The position numbers and the translations under genes are program-made. A DNA stretch of 64,000 nucleotides from Halomonas sp. PR-M31 (GTDB lineage: Bacteria; Pseudomonadota; Gammaproteobacteria; Pseudomonadales; Halomonadaceae). Within the stretch, counting starts at the first letter, position 1. Each line of letters begins with the position of its first letter. This document shows positions 36,239-44,119 of this stretch, in pieces. The notes under the pieces were generated by a model. The model did no database searches. It was not told the DNA's origin and saw only the letters and a program-made list of their open reading frames with translations. Location of the stretch: assembly GCF_001039575.1 (NCBI RefSeq), contig NZ_JIBT01000005.1:1-64000 (forward strand), written 5' to 3'.

Positions 36239-36422
36239 GCGACTACGTTCCTTGTTCTTTTAAACGCCGATGGCTGCGATTTCCCAAATTGCCATTAGGA
36301 AATAATGCCAGTGAGAATAACGCAGTCACACCAACGGGTCTTTATCTTGTGACAAGGAATAAGAAAGACGAAGCGCAGAACGAAAGAGGCCGAGACGCAG
36401 TGCCCCGGCCAATGCACAGGTT

Positions 36423-37016
36423 TCAGCTCAACAAGAACAGCCCTCCGATAAAGGCGATCGCCCCACCCAGGGCGCGGCTCCACAGGGAGCTGCGCGTCTT
36501 GAGAAAGCCGCCCAGCGCCTTGCCGCCGTAGGCGATACCTAGAGTCGCAACGGAAAAGCCGATCAAATACATCAGCACTGAAGCGCCCGCGGGGAGTTCA
36601 CTGGCGTGGGCAGCGCCGTGGAACAGCATGAACCCGACTACCAGCATCGTGCCCAGCGCTCTGGATAGGTGGGTAAAGGTGGCAATGAGGATACCTACCA
36701 GCAGTACCGACAAGGCAATGCCGGTTTCGACACCGGTAAGATTCATGCCGGCCCAGGCAAGCCCCGCTCCTAGCCACATGCCCCCTAGCACCATTAGCGG
36801 AGTAAAGCGGCGTTGATACCCGCCCTGCATGACGCCCCAGACACCCACGGCCAGCATGGCCAGTAGATGATCTAGCCCCAGCAGCGGGTGCAAGAAGCCT
36901 TGCAGGAACCCGGCATGCGGGCCGATATGCCCTGGATGCGCCAGAGCGCTGCCAGCGCCCAACAGCAGCAGCGGCGCCAGACTCAAAGCGATGCAACGTG
37001 AACGGTGATGGGACAT
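36423..37016 (-). CDS. ureJ: HupE/UreJ-family nickel-permease-like membrane protein
   Basis: The 197-residue protein has a signal peptide ending at ALAHPGH, the HupE/UreJ signature GFLQGFLHPLLGLDHLLAMLAVG, and five further helices. The His and Asp residues in HPLLGLDH are the likely nickel contact. These proteins import nickel or support urease and hydrogenase maturation. It is the last gene of the ure run, 70 bases after ureD, on the same strand. Confidence 0.88.
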   Translation of the reverse strand: MSHHRSRCIALSLAPLLLLGAGSALAHPGHIGPHAGFLQGFLHPLLGLDHLLAMLAVGVWGVMQGGYQRRFTPLMVLGGMWLGAGLAWAGMNLTGVETGIALSVLLVGILIATFTHLSRALGTMLVVGFMLFHGAAHASELPAGASVLMYLIGFSVATLGIAYGGKALGGFLKTRSSLWSRALGGAIAFIGGLFLLS

Positions 37017-37086
37017 GACGTCCTCCTTCCTTGATGGTCATGGTGGTGAAAAGAAGACTGGCCAATGGCCCGGTCTCCAGATTCGT

Positions 37087-37989
37087 TTAATACTTGCGCG
37101 TATCCGGCAGTCCAACTCCCATCAGTTCCTGACGCGCATGGCGCCAGGCAGCGGTCATGGCCTGCTGCACCGCGGCGGTCCGCGGTCCTAGAATGCGCAC
37201 CAGCACGCCTGCTTCGCCGGGCAGCACGCTGGCACCGGCCAGCACCTCCGGCTGCTGAGCTGCCTCGTGCAAGGCGTCCGCCAAGACAGCCGGAGGCATC
37301 TGCCGGGTGAGTACATACAGGCTGCCCTGCACCGAGAAGTTGCCAAACAGCCCGGCGCCATCGACTCGCTGGCGGCTCGGCTGCAGCACGAGATTGTCGT
37401 CGAAAAGCGTGCGGGATTCGCGGCGGGCTCGAAGCTGACTGCTGATGATCTCGAACTCGAAACGCTCGCCTCGCGCCAGCCGTCCGGCGCTGAGAACGTC
37501 TCCGAAAATGAGCGTTGCCTCTGGATGCACGTCAAGCTGGGTGTGCTGCCATAGCCGCGCCCCGGGATGCGGTATCAAAGGCTCCGGCAGCCACTCGACG
37601 AAGGCACCGGACTCGAGGGCCAGCTCGGTGCGCTGCACCGCGTAGTCATGACGCATGCCGTGAATCTTGGTGGCAGACGTGTTGGTAACGTGTAGCTGGG
37701 CCCCTTCCTTGACGGTTACCAGAGTCGCCAGCCGATCGCCTTGTACCAACGCATCACTGCCGGACATGAGATAGAGAAACGCCATGCCGGGCAATTGCTC
37801 GTCCAGGTAGAGGGCGCCATTGGCATACATGGGCGGTCGAGCATAGGCCTGAGTCAGCCGGGTGATCTGCTTGTGCAGCTCGAAGGTGGCCTTGAGCATA
37901 CCGTTCTTGCCGCTTTGACCGATACCCAACTGCGGCACGGTACTGGCAAACCCGGCCATCTCGGCACCGGCCTGCCATTCGTCGAGCAT
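37087..37989 (-). CDS. ureD: UreD, urease accessory protein
   Basis: The 300-residue protein scaffolds nickel insertion in the apo-urease-UreDFG complex. Landmarks are LYLDEQLPG, NTSATKIHGMRHDY, LWQHTQLDVHPEATLIFGDVL, RQRVDGAGLFG and the terminal DTRKY. The motif set (SATKI, DILTPG-like GDVLSAG, final RKY) is closer to the UreD of Bacillus and Staphylococcus than to enteric UreD. ATG 37989 sits one base after the ureG stop; GTG 38013 is a possible alternative. The gene is last but one in the run, unlike the common ureD-first order. Confidence 0.87.
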   Translation of the reverse strand: MLDEWQAGAEMAGFASTVPQLGIGQSGKNGMLKATFELHKQITRLTQAYARPPMYANGALYLDEQLPGMAFLYLMSGSDALVQGDRLATLVTVKEGAQLHVTNTSATKIHGMRHDYAVQRTELALESGAFVEWLPEPLIPHPGARLWQHTQLDVHPEATLIFGDVLSAGRLARGERFEFEIISSQLRARRESRTLFDDNLVLQPSRQRVDGAGLFGNFSVQGSLYVLTRQMPPAVLADALHEAAQQPEVLAGASVLPGEAGVLVRILGPRTAAVQQAMTAAWRHARQELMGVGLPDTRKY

Positions 37990-37990
37990 T

Positions 37991-38611
37991 TCAGTCGAGG
38001 AAAAGGACGTCACGGCGCAGGATTCCTATGATGTCGTCGAGGCCTTCACCGGCGTGGCAGTTAGTGAATAAAAACGGCCGCTCACCCCGGGCGGTGAGGC
38101 TGTCCCGGCGCATCACCTCGAGATCCGCGTTCACGTATGGCGCCAGATCGGTCTTGTTGATCACCAGCAGGTCCGAACGCACGGTGCCAGGACCGCGTTT
38201 GCGCGGAATTTTGTCCCCGGCGGCCACATCGATGACGAAGATGAAATAATCCGCCAGGGCCGGGCTGAAGGTCAGGGTCAGATTGTCGCCGCCGCTCTCG
38301 ATCAACAATAGATCCGCATCGGGAAAGCGGTTTTCCAACTCCTCGCAGGCCACCAGATTCATGCTCGGATCTTCCCGCACGGCAGTATGAGGACAGGCAC
38401 CAGTTTCCACGCCAACAATACGCTCTGCGGGCAGAATGCCCTCCAGGGTGCGCCGCACATGCTCCGCATCTTCCTTGGTGACAATATCGTTGGTGATGAC
38501 GATAGGATTGATGCGCTGGGCTATCAGCTTGGGCACCAGCGCCTCGATCAGACTGGTCTTGCCGGAGCCGACCGGGCCGCCGACTCCGATCCGTGGAATG
38601 CGTTGTGTCAT
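37991..38611 (-). CDS. ureG: UreG, GTPase for nickel insertion into urease
   Basis: The 206-residue GTPase has the P-loop [17 protein letters not shown], the nickel-binding CPH in [15 protein letters not shown], and NKTDLAPYV for base recognition. It hydrolyses GTP to drive nickel transfer in the UreDFG complex. The protein is strongly conserved and reads with [15 protein letters not shown], typical of the family. It ends one base before the ureD start. Confidence 0.94.
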   Translation of the reverse strand: MTQRIPRIGVGGPVGSGKTSLIEALVPKLIAQRINPIVITNDIVTKEDAEHVRRTLEGILPAERIVGVETGACPHTAVREDPSMNLVACEELENRFPDADLLLIESGGDNLTLTFSPALADYFIFVIDVAAGDKIPRKRGPGTVRSDLLVINKTDLAPYVNADLEVMRRDSLTARGERPFLFTNCHAGEGLDDIIGILRRDVLFLD

Positions 38612-38622
38612 CGCTGTCTCCT

Positions 38623-39327
38623 TCAGCTGGCAAATAATCTGACGTGATCGCGCTCGTGATGCATGGACATGATCTCCGCCTGGGGGCTCAAGGAATGCAT
38701 GTCTCTCAAATGCTTGAGCGGTATCCTGTCAATGAGCTCGACGAGGGTCGGAGCCAAGGCCGTAAGCACCGCCTGAGCCTGGGCGTGATCGAAAGGCAGC
38801 AGCCGCATGGCGGCACTCACGAAGCTGGTGGCGAAGGCGTTGGCCTCCATGAGCAGCAAGGCCTGTAGGGGCACACCGAGTACCGCCCCGACCGCCCCGG
38901 TCATGGCGGAGTTGTGACCCGGCGTATGGCCGGCTCTCACCTCGCTAGCCAGCGCTTCTAGCGGCAAATCCTGGGTTTGCGCCGCCATCAGGGCGATCAG
39001 ACGCCCCCCGCTGCGCCTGGAGCTCTCCCGCAACTCGCGACATAGCTTTGTTGCCTCCAGGGCCGCATCCGCCTCCCGCACTTTCGCGCCGTCGTTTTGT
39101 GACGCCCCCTGCCAGGCCCAGGCAGTGGCGATCAGATCCGAGGTGGCAAGCTGTTCTCTCAGCAGATCCTCGAGCAGATTCTGCACGTCTTCGGCCTTTT
39201 TCACCCGTCCTGAAATGGCATAGGCCTCCAGCGCATTGGACTGGGTATAGAGCCCGGTGGGAAACGCTGAATCCGCCAGGCGCAGGGTGGCGAGATAGGC
39301 GGCGGCCGGCAGCTCGAGATCGCTCAC
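38623..39327 (-). CDS. ureF: UreF, urease accessory protein
   Basis: The 234-residue protein activates the UreG GTPase within the urease maturation complex. It shows [22 protein letters not shown] near the N-terminus, [16 protein letters not shown], and a C-terminal [20 protein letters not shown] (given as landmarks). The N-terminal FPTG motif is the family signature. Its start overlaps the ureE stop by 4 bases. Confidence 0.88.
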   Translation of the reverse strand: MSDLELPAAAYLATLRLADSAFPTGLYTQSNALEAYAISGRVKKAEDVQNLLEDLLREQLATSDLIATAWAWQGASQNDGAKVREADAALEATKLCRELRESSRRSGGRLIALMAAQTQDLPLEALASEVRAGHTPGHNSAMTGAVGAVLGVPLQALLLMEANAFATSFVSAAMRLLPFDHAQAQAVLTALAPTLVELIDRIPLKHLRDMHSLSPQAEIMSMHHERDHVRLFAS

Positions 39328-39926
39328 GCCGTCCCCGCCGCGCCATGATGATGGTGAGCATGGCCATGATCATGCGTGTGCTCATGGCCCTGTTCGGTTT
39401 CCACATGCTCATGACTTGGCGCCGTGGCGGGCAGCCCCATTTCCGGCGTGGCCTCGGTGAAATGCCACTGCACCCCGGGCAGGTTACGCGCGCGCATCAT
39501 GGCCTCCATGATGCTGATATCCGCGATCACCGGTACATAGACCCGCTGGCCATGGGCCTTGATCGGCCAGTGCTGGTTGCCCAGGGCATGCCCCAGCTCC
39601 AGCGCCAGCTCAATGGTGCTGGTGGCGTCTTCCTGATTGTTGATATCGCATACCATGACCTGACGCCCCTCCACCTCGACGAGGATCATGCGTCGGGCCG
39701 TGTCGTCCAGCAGCAGCACGTCACCATCTGCCAACGCCTGATCTCGCGCAAGCGTGATACCCAGCGTCGTGTCCTGATCCGTTATCGCACGCAGGCGGCT
39801 TTTCTGCGCCGTCCACATGTCCAGGCGTACCCGCTCGACCTGACCGGCGGTGCCCCACTGACGAAAGCTTTGCGCCAGCTTCTCATCCGTGTGGATGTTG
39901 CCGATTACATCCGTAATCCGTTGCAT
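39324..39926 (-). CDS. ureE: UreE, nickel metallochaperone with histidine-rich tail
   Basis: The 200-residue protein delivers nickel to urease. It has a UreE N-terminal domain (QRITDVIGNI) and a metal-binding C-terminal domain with LELGHALGNQHWPIKAHG. The tail is rich in His (HEHVETEQGHEHTHDHGHAHHHH in part), which likely binds several nickel ions. The layout fits the UreE family. It ends by overlapping ureF. Confidence 0.88.
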   Translation of the reverse strand: MQRITDVIGNIHTDEKLAQSFRQWGTAGQVERVRLDMWTAQKSRLRAITDQDTTLGITLARDQALADGDVLLLDDTARRMILVEVEGRQVMVCDINNQEDATSTIELALELGHALGNQHWPIKAHGQRVYVPVIADISIMEAMMRARNLPGVQWHFTEATPEMGLPATAPSHEHVETEQGHEHTHDHGHAHHHHGAAGTA

Positions 39927-40017
39927 GCTTGCAAGTCCTTTGTTCCATCAAGAAGCGCTGAATAAATTGAGCGCCTCAAACGCAGCGCAGTGATTGGGAC
40001 ACGCCAATATTTATCAC

Positions 40018-41726
40018 TCAGAAGAGGAAATAGCGCTGAGTCAGCGGTAGCTCCTTTACTGCCGGGGCCGTAGCCACCTCGCCGTCCACCCGCACTTCAA
40101 AGGTGTCCGGGTCCACTTCGACCTTGGGGGTTTCGCCGTTGAGCATCATGTCTTTCTTGGCCAGCCGCCGGGTGTCGCCCACGGCAATGGCCATCTTGCT
40201 GAGTCCTAGCGCTTCCGGCACACCCTCGTCCTTAGCGGCCTGGGACAGAAACACCGCCGACGTTCGTGCGGCGGCCAGGCCATGAGCGCCGAACATGGGC
40301 CGCATCTTGACCGGTTCCGGAGGCGGAATGGAGCGCCCGGATCACCGTGCAGGCCGAAATTCATCAGTCCACCCTTGATCACCGTAGTCGGCTTGACGCC
40401 GAACCAGCGTATCGGCCACAGCACCAGATCTGCCATGCGTCCGGGCTTGAGCGAGCCCACGGTGTGCTCTACCCCCTGGGCGATGGCCGGGTTCAAAGTC
40501 ATCTTGGCCAGATAGCGCATCAGGCGGAAGTTGTCGTTACCTGGGGCATCCTCCGGCAACTGGCCGCGCACTGCCTTCATCTTGTGGGCGGTTTGAATTA
40601 GGCGGGTAAAGGTTTCGCCGATGCGGCCCATGGCCAAGGCATCGGAGCTGTAGATGGAGAGCGCGCCAATATCGTGTAGCACATCCTCCGCCGCCATGGT
40701 CTCGGCGCGAATGCGACTTTGCGCCATGGCGATGTCTTCCGGATTGGAATGCTTCAAGTGGTGAGCCATGACGATCATGCCCAGGGACTCGGCGGTGGTG
40801 TTGTGGCTGTAGGGCCGAGTCGGATTAGTGGAAGACGGTAGGACGTTTTTCATGCCCGCCATGGCCAGCATGTCCGGTGCATGGCCACCTCCGGCGCCTT
40901 CGGTATGAAACGTATGAATGGTGCGCCCGTTGATGGCGGCGATGGTGTCCTGCACGAACCCGGATTCGTTGAGGGTATCGGTATGGATCATGGTCTGCAC
41001 ATCGAAATCGTCGCTGACTCGCAGACAGGTATCGATGGCGTTGGGCGTGGTACCCCAGTCCTCATGAAGTTTGAGGCCGCAGGCTCCGGCCTTGAGCTGT
41101 TCGATGATGGCCGCTTCGCGGCTGGTATTGGCTTTGGCGAAAAAGCCCATGTTGACCGGCATTTGGTCCGTGGCCTCCAGCATGCGCTGCATGTTTCAAG
41201 GCCCCGGGGTGCAGGTGGTGCCCCGGGAGCCGGTAACATGACCGGTACCGCCGCCGAATAGAGTCGTCACACCGTTGGCCAGACCGTGCCAAATCATCTC
41301 CGGGACCACGTAGTGCACGTGGGCGTCGATCATCCCCGGGGTCACCAGAAACTCCGAGCCGTCGATGACCTCGGTGCCGGCGCCGACGATGATATCCACG
41401 TTGTCCATGATGTCTGGGTTGCCTGCCTTGCCCAAACAGACGATACGCCCGTCCTTGATGCCGATATCCGCCTTGATTACGCCGTAGCTGGGATCGAGCA
41501 CCACGGTGTGATTGATCACCAGATCCACTGCCCCTTCGGCGTTGGTGTGCTGACTCTGGCCCATGCCGTCGCGCATGCTTTTGCCAGCGCCGTATTTGAG
41601 CTCGTCACCGCCGGCGTAGTGCAGATCCTTTTCGATCTCGATAACCAGGTTGGTATCTGCCAAGCGAATCTTGTCCCCCACCGTGGGGCCGAACATGCCG
41701 CCATAGCTTTCACGCTTGATCTGCAT
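40018..41726 (-). pseudogene. ureC: UreC, urease alpha subunit, interrupted by a stop and a frameshift
   Basis: The intact subunit, about 568 residues, carries the dinickel site. The frame begins MQIKRESYGGMFGPTVGDKI and has the nickel histidines in DAHVH. After TCTPGP the expected Trp codon 177 is TGA (41196-41198), and the same frame resumes with [15 protein letters not shown]. The carbamylated Lys219 is in GLKLHEDWG, and His residues follow in [11 protein letters not shown] and [13 protein letters not shown] single missing base near 40332-40333 breaks [24 protein letters not shown] continues in the next frame. Position 321, usually the flap Cys, is Ala (VMAHHL). Confidence 0.9.
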
Positions 41727-41728
41727 CG

Positions 41729-42094
41729 TCAGGCTCCCTTGAATCCTTGTTGTTGCGCCTTTTTGAGCGCTGCTTCCTTGGCACCATCCTCATCCAGCGG
41801 ACCGTTGACCAGTCCGGCGAAGCCCATGGCGATGCGTTTGCCTACATAGGGCACCAGCTCGATGTCCTTCTCGTCGCCGGGTTCGAAGCGCACCGTTGCC
41901 GCGGAAGGGGCGTTCATACGTTGGCCCCAGGCTTTTTCGCGATCGAAATCGAGCATGCGATTGGCTTCGAAGAAGTGATAGTGCGAGCCTACCTGGACCG
42001 GGCGGTCGCCGGTATTCTTGACGGTCAACTTGGTGACCGGACGCCCTTCGTTGAGTTCGACCGGGTCGCTGGCGAAAATGAACGGGGTTTTCAT
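41729..42094 (-). CDS. ureB: UreB, urease beta subunit
   Basis: The 121-residue subunit shows the conserved core LTVKNTGDRPVQVGSHYHFFE, ANRMLDFDREKAWGQRMNAPS and the RFEPGD motif. It has no catalytic residues of its own but completes the urease active-site surface with UreA and UreC. It is separated from ureC by 2 bases, showing tight coupling. The frame is intact. Confidence 0.94.
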   Translation of the reverse strand: MKTPFIFASDPVELNEGRPVTKLTVKNTGDRPVQVGSHYHFFEANRMLDFDREKAWGQRMNAPSAATVRFEPGDEKDIELVPYVGKRIAMGFAGLVNGPLDEDGAKEAALKKAQQQGFKGA

Positions 42095-42158
42095 GGCCGA
42101 TTCCTTGTCTTTGAAAACAGTGGCAATGAATAGCTACAGGTGAAAAAGCGTAATAGCG

Positions 42159-42497
42159 TCAGTGGGAAGATTTCAGCGCTACCTGACCTTCGATACCACC
42201 GATGGGGCCATGTACCGTGACCAGCTTCGTACCATCGGTGAAGGTAGCCTCGGTTTGCACCACATCGATCATTTCCGCTACGCCCTCCATGACCTCTTCG
42301 GGCTTGACCACCTGCTTGCTGAGTTCCGTGACCTCGGGAACATCCTTGCCATCACGGGCACCTTCGAGAATGGCTTCGGAGATGAGCGCCACCGCTTCCA
42401 CATAGTTCAACAGCAGCCCACGATCGCGGCGTCGGCGGGCAAGATCGGCAATAACAAAGATCTGGAGTTTTTCAGTTTCCCTGGGGGACAGGTTCAT
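42159..42497 (-). CDS. ureA: UreA, urease gamma subunit
   Basis: The 112-residue subunit begins [20 protein letters not shown] and shows [25 protein letters not shown] (cited as [13 protein letters not shown] and EGARDG). The C-terminus [15 protein letters not shown] is typical of UreA. It is the first gene of the ure run. Gene order here is A-B-C-E-F-G-D, as in Bacillus and Staphylococcus, whereas many Gammaproteobacteria put ureD first. Confidence 0.93.
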   Translation of the reverse strand: MNLSPRETEKLQIFVIADLARRRRDRGLLLNYVEAVALISEAILEGARDGKDVPEVTELSKQVVKPEEVMEGVAEMIDVVQTEATFTDGTKLVTVHGPIGGIEGQVALKSSH

Positions 42498-42754
42498 CGT
42501 TCGTTCCTTCGAAGCGTTCCAGTCGTATGGGATGTAAACGGCGGCACAATGCTGTGAATCATCGCTACTTCGACAGCGTCAGCATCAACGCTTTATAAAA
42601 AAGCAGAGGATCGGAGGTTCGTCAATGAAGAGGTTGACGCATTGCTGCGAAATGAACGATTCGTAATGGAAAGCCCGGCGAGGCTTAAAAAGTACAACTT
42701 TTTCCTAGTTGTATCTATTTTAAGACACTATAAGTTGCTGTTATCTATAAATTA

Positions 42755-42783
42755 ATTATAAAACACCGTGCGATAGTCTCCAA
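42755..42783 (-). promoter_or_regulatory. candidate sigma-70 promoter for the urease operon
   Basis: On the minus strand, ttggag (complement of 42778-42783) lies 17 bases before a consensus tataat (42755-42760). It would give a start near 42748 and a leader of about 250 bases before ureA. A weaker sigma-54-like pair on the same strand (gg and gc ten bases apart, 42799-42812) lies nearby. Which one is used is unknown. Confidence 0.45.
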
Positions 42784-42888
42784 AAAGCAACACATTGCGC
42801 ACGATTTCTGCCTTTTCCCATATCGGAAACACTTACCTCACCATACTCGTTTTTTTAAATAACTGTTTTATATACAAAATTAAAAATC

Positions 42889-42904
42889 TGGCATCATATT
42901 CGCA
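42889..42904 (+). promoter_or_regulatory. sigma-54-type promoter
   Basis: The sequence tggcatcatattcgca places GG (42890-42891) and GC (42902-42903) exactly ten bases apart. It matches the RpoN consensus TGGCA-N-TTGC in all but one of the key bases (tcgc for ttgc). It sits 12 bases before the base of a stem-loop that starts the candidate small RNA. Confidence 0.6.
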
Positions 42905-42913
42905 CTATATCTT

Positions 42914-43051
42914 TCAGACAGCGAGACATGTCTCGTTCAGGTCTGATTCATCCGATGTGTCAATCGGTTAAATACCGAAAGGCAGATCAGATCAATCGAC
43001 CGGTCTTCAATTCCCTGCGTACCTTGGGCTGCACCTGCAGCCCATTTTTTT
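42914..43051 (+). ncRNA. candidate sigma-54-dependent small RNA, about 138 nucleotides
   Basis: The transcript predicted from the sigma-54 promoter starts near 42914. It would fold a 5' stem (tcagac at 42914-42919 with gtctga at 42941-42946) around an inner hairpin (cgaga-catg-tctcg). It ends in a rho-independent terminator (gggctgca and tgcagccc, 43026-43043, then seven T). The nearest gene on this strand is over 4 kb away, so it is an independent unit. A 47-codon frame (ATG 42928) reads through the terminator and is probably incidental. Placement beside the urease genes suggests a nitrogen-linked role. Not matched to a known family. Confidence 0.55.
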
Positions 43052-43066
43052 GCGCGTTTTTCATGT

Positions 43067-43093
43067 GAAAAAGCACCCTGCATAGAGGGTGCT
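43067..43093 (-). terminator. terminator of ilvE
   Basis: On the minus strand an 8-base stem (agcaccct and agggtgct, 6-base loop) is followed by tttttc. It lies 21 bases past the ilvE stop. Confidence 0.82.
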
Positions 43094-43113
43094 CATGTCT
43101 GTAAGACAGCGCT

Positions 43114-44037
43114 TCAAGCCACCGGGGTCAGCCATTCTGCGTCAAGCGTCTGTTTGCCGCTGACCAGATCGAAGTACATCGACTGAATCTTCTCTGTGAT
43201 CGGCCCGCGACGCCCTTCGCCGATGGTTCGGCCATCGAGTTCACGAATCGGCAGTACCTCCGCGGCGGTGCCGGTGAAGAAGGCTTCATCACAGATGTAG
43301 ACCTCGTCCCGGGTAATCAGCTTCTCCCGCAGCTCATACCCCAGCTTCTCTGCCATATGCAATACGGTGTTGCGGGTAATGCCGTTCAAACAGGATGTCA
43401 GCATCGGGGTATAGATGATGCCGTCCTTGACCACGAACAGGTTTTCGCCAGAACCCTCGGCCACGTAGCCTTGAGGGTCGAGCAATAACGCTTCGTCATA
43501 ACCGCCCCGCTGGGCCTCCGCCAGGGCCATCATGGAGTTGATGTATTGCCCGTTGGCCTTGGCTCGGGTCACCGCGACATTGACGTGATGGCGGGTGAAG
43601 GATGAGGTCTGCACCTTGATGCCCATTTCCCGTGCTTCCGGCGCCATGTAGGAGGGCCACTCCCAGGCGGCGACGATGACGTGAGTCTTGAGATTGTCCG
43701 CCCGCAGTCCCATGCCTTCGGAGCCAAAAAAGACCATCGGCCGCAGATAGGCTTCCTTGAGCTCGTTCTCGCGCACCACCGCGCGACTGGCGTCATTGAT
43801 CTGTTCCTTGCTGAAGGGCATCTCCATGCCCAGAATCTTGGCGGAGTCGAACAGGCGATTGGTGTGCTCCTTAAGGCGAAAAATCGCCGTGCCTCGCTCA
43901 GTGTCGTAAGCACGCACACCCTCGAAACAGCCCATGCCGTAATGCAAGGTATGGGTCAGCACATGCACCTTGGCATCGCGCCAGGGCACCATTTCGCCAT
44001 CGAACCAGATCAGACCGTCGCGGTCAGCCATCGACAT
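43114..44037 (-). CDS. ilvE: branched-chain amino acid aminotransferase
   Basis: The 307-residue class IV PLP aminotransferase makes Val, Leu and Ile from their keto acids with glutamate. It has HTLHYGMGCFEGVRAY, the PLP Lys region in RAKANGQYINSMMA, EALLLDPQGYVAEGSGENLF, and FFTGTAAEVLPI. ATG 44037 with an aagga site is preferred; a second Met (44031) is close. The gene lies downstream of glnE on the same strand. Confidence 0.93.
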   Translation of the reverse strand: MSMADRDGLIWFDGEMVPWRDAKVHVLTHTLHYGMGCFEGVRAYDTERGTAIFRLKEHTNRLFDSAKILGMEMPFSKEQINDASRAVVRENELKEAYLRPMVFFGSEGMGLRADNLKTHVIVAAWEWPSYMAPEAREMGIKVQTSSFTRHHVNVAVTRAKANGQYINSMMALAEAQRGGYDEALLLDPQGYVAEGSGENLFVVKDGIIYTPMLTSCLNGITRNTVLHMAEKLGYELREKLITRDEVYICDEAFFTGTAAEVLPIRELDGRTIGEGRRGPITEKIQSMYFDLVSGKQTLDAEWLTPVA

Positions 44038-44119
44038 AATACGCATCCTTCGTTTTTCAACGTGTCGCAAGATGCTCTGCAGTTATCCTGACATCTGCAG
44101 ACATCCCGGGTAAAAATAA

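Noticed and set aside
42928-43071. 47-codon frame inside the candidate small RNA
   Set aside because: It reads through the terminator hairpin and T-run and has a weak ribosome site, so an RNA function is more likely than a peptide.
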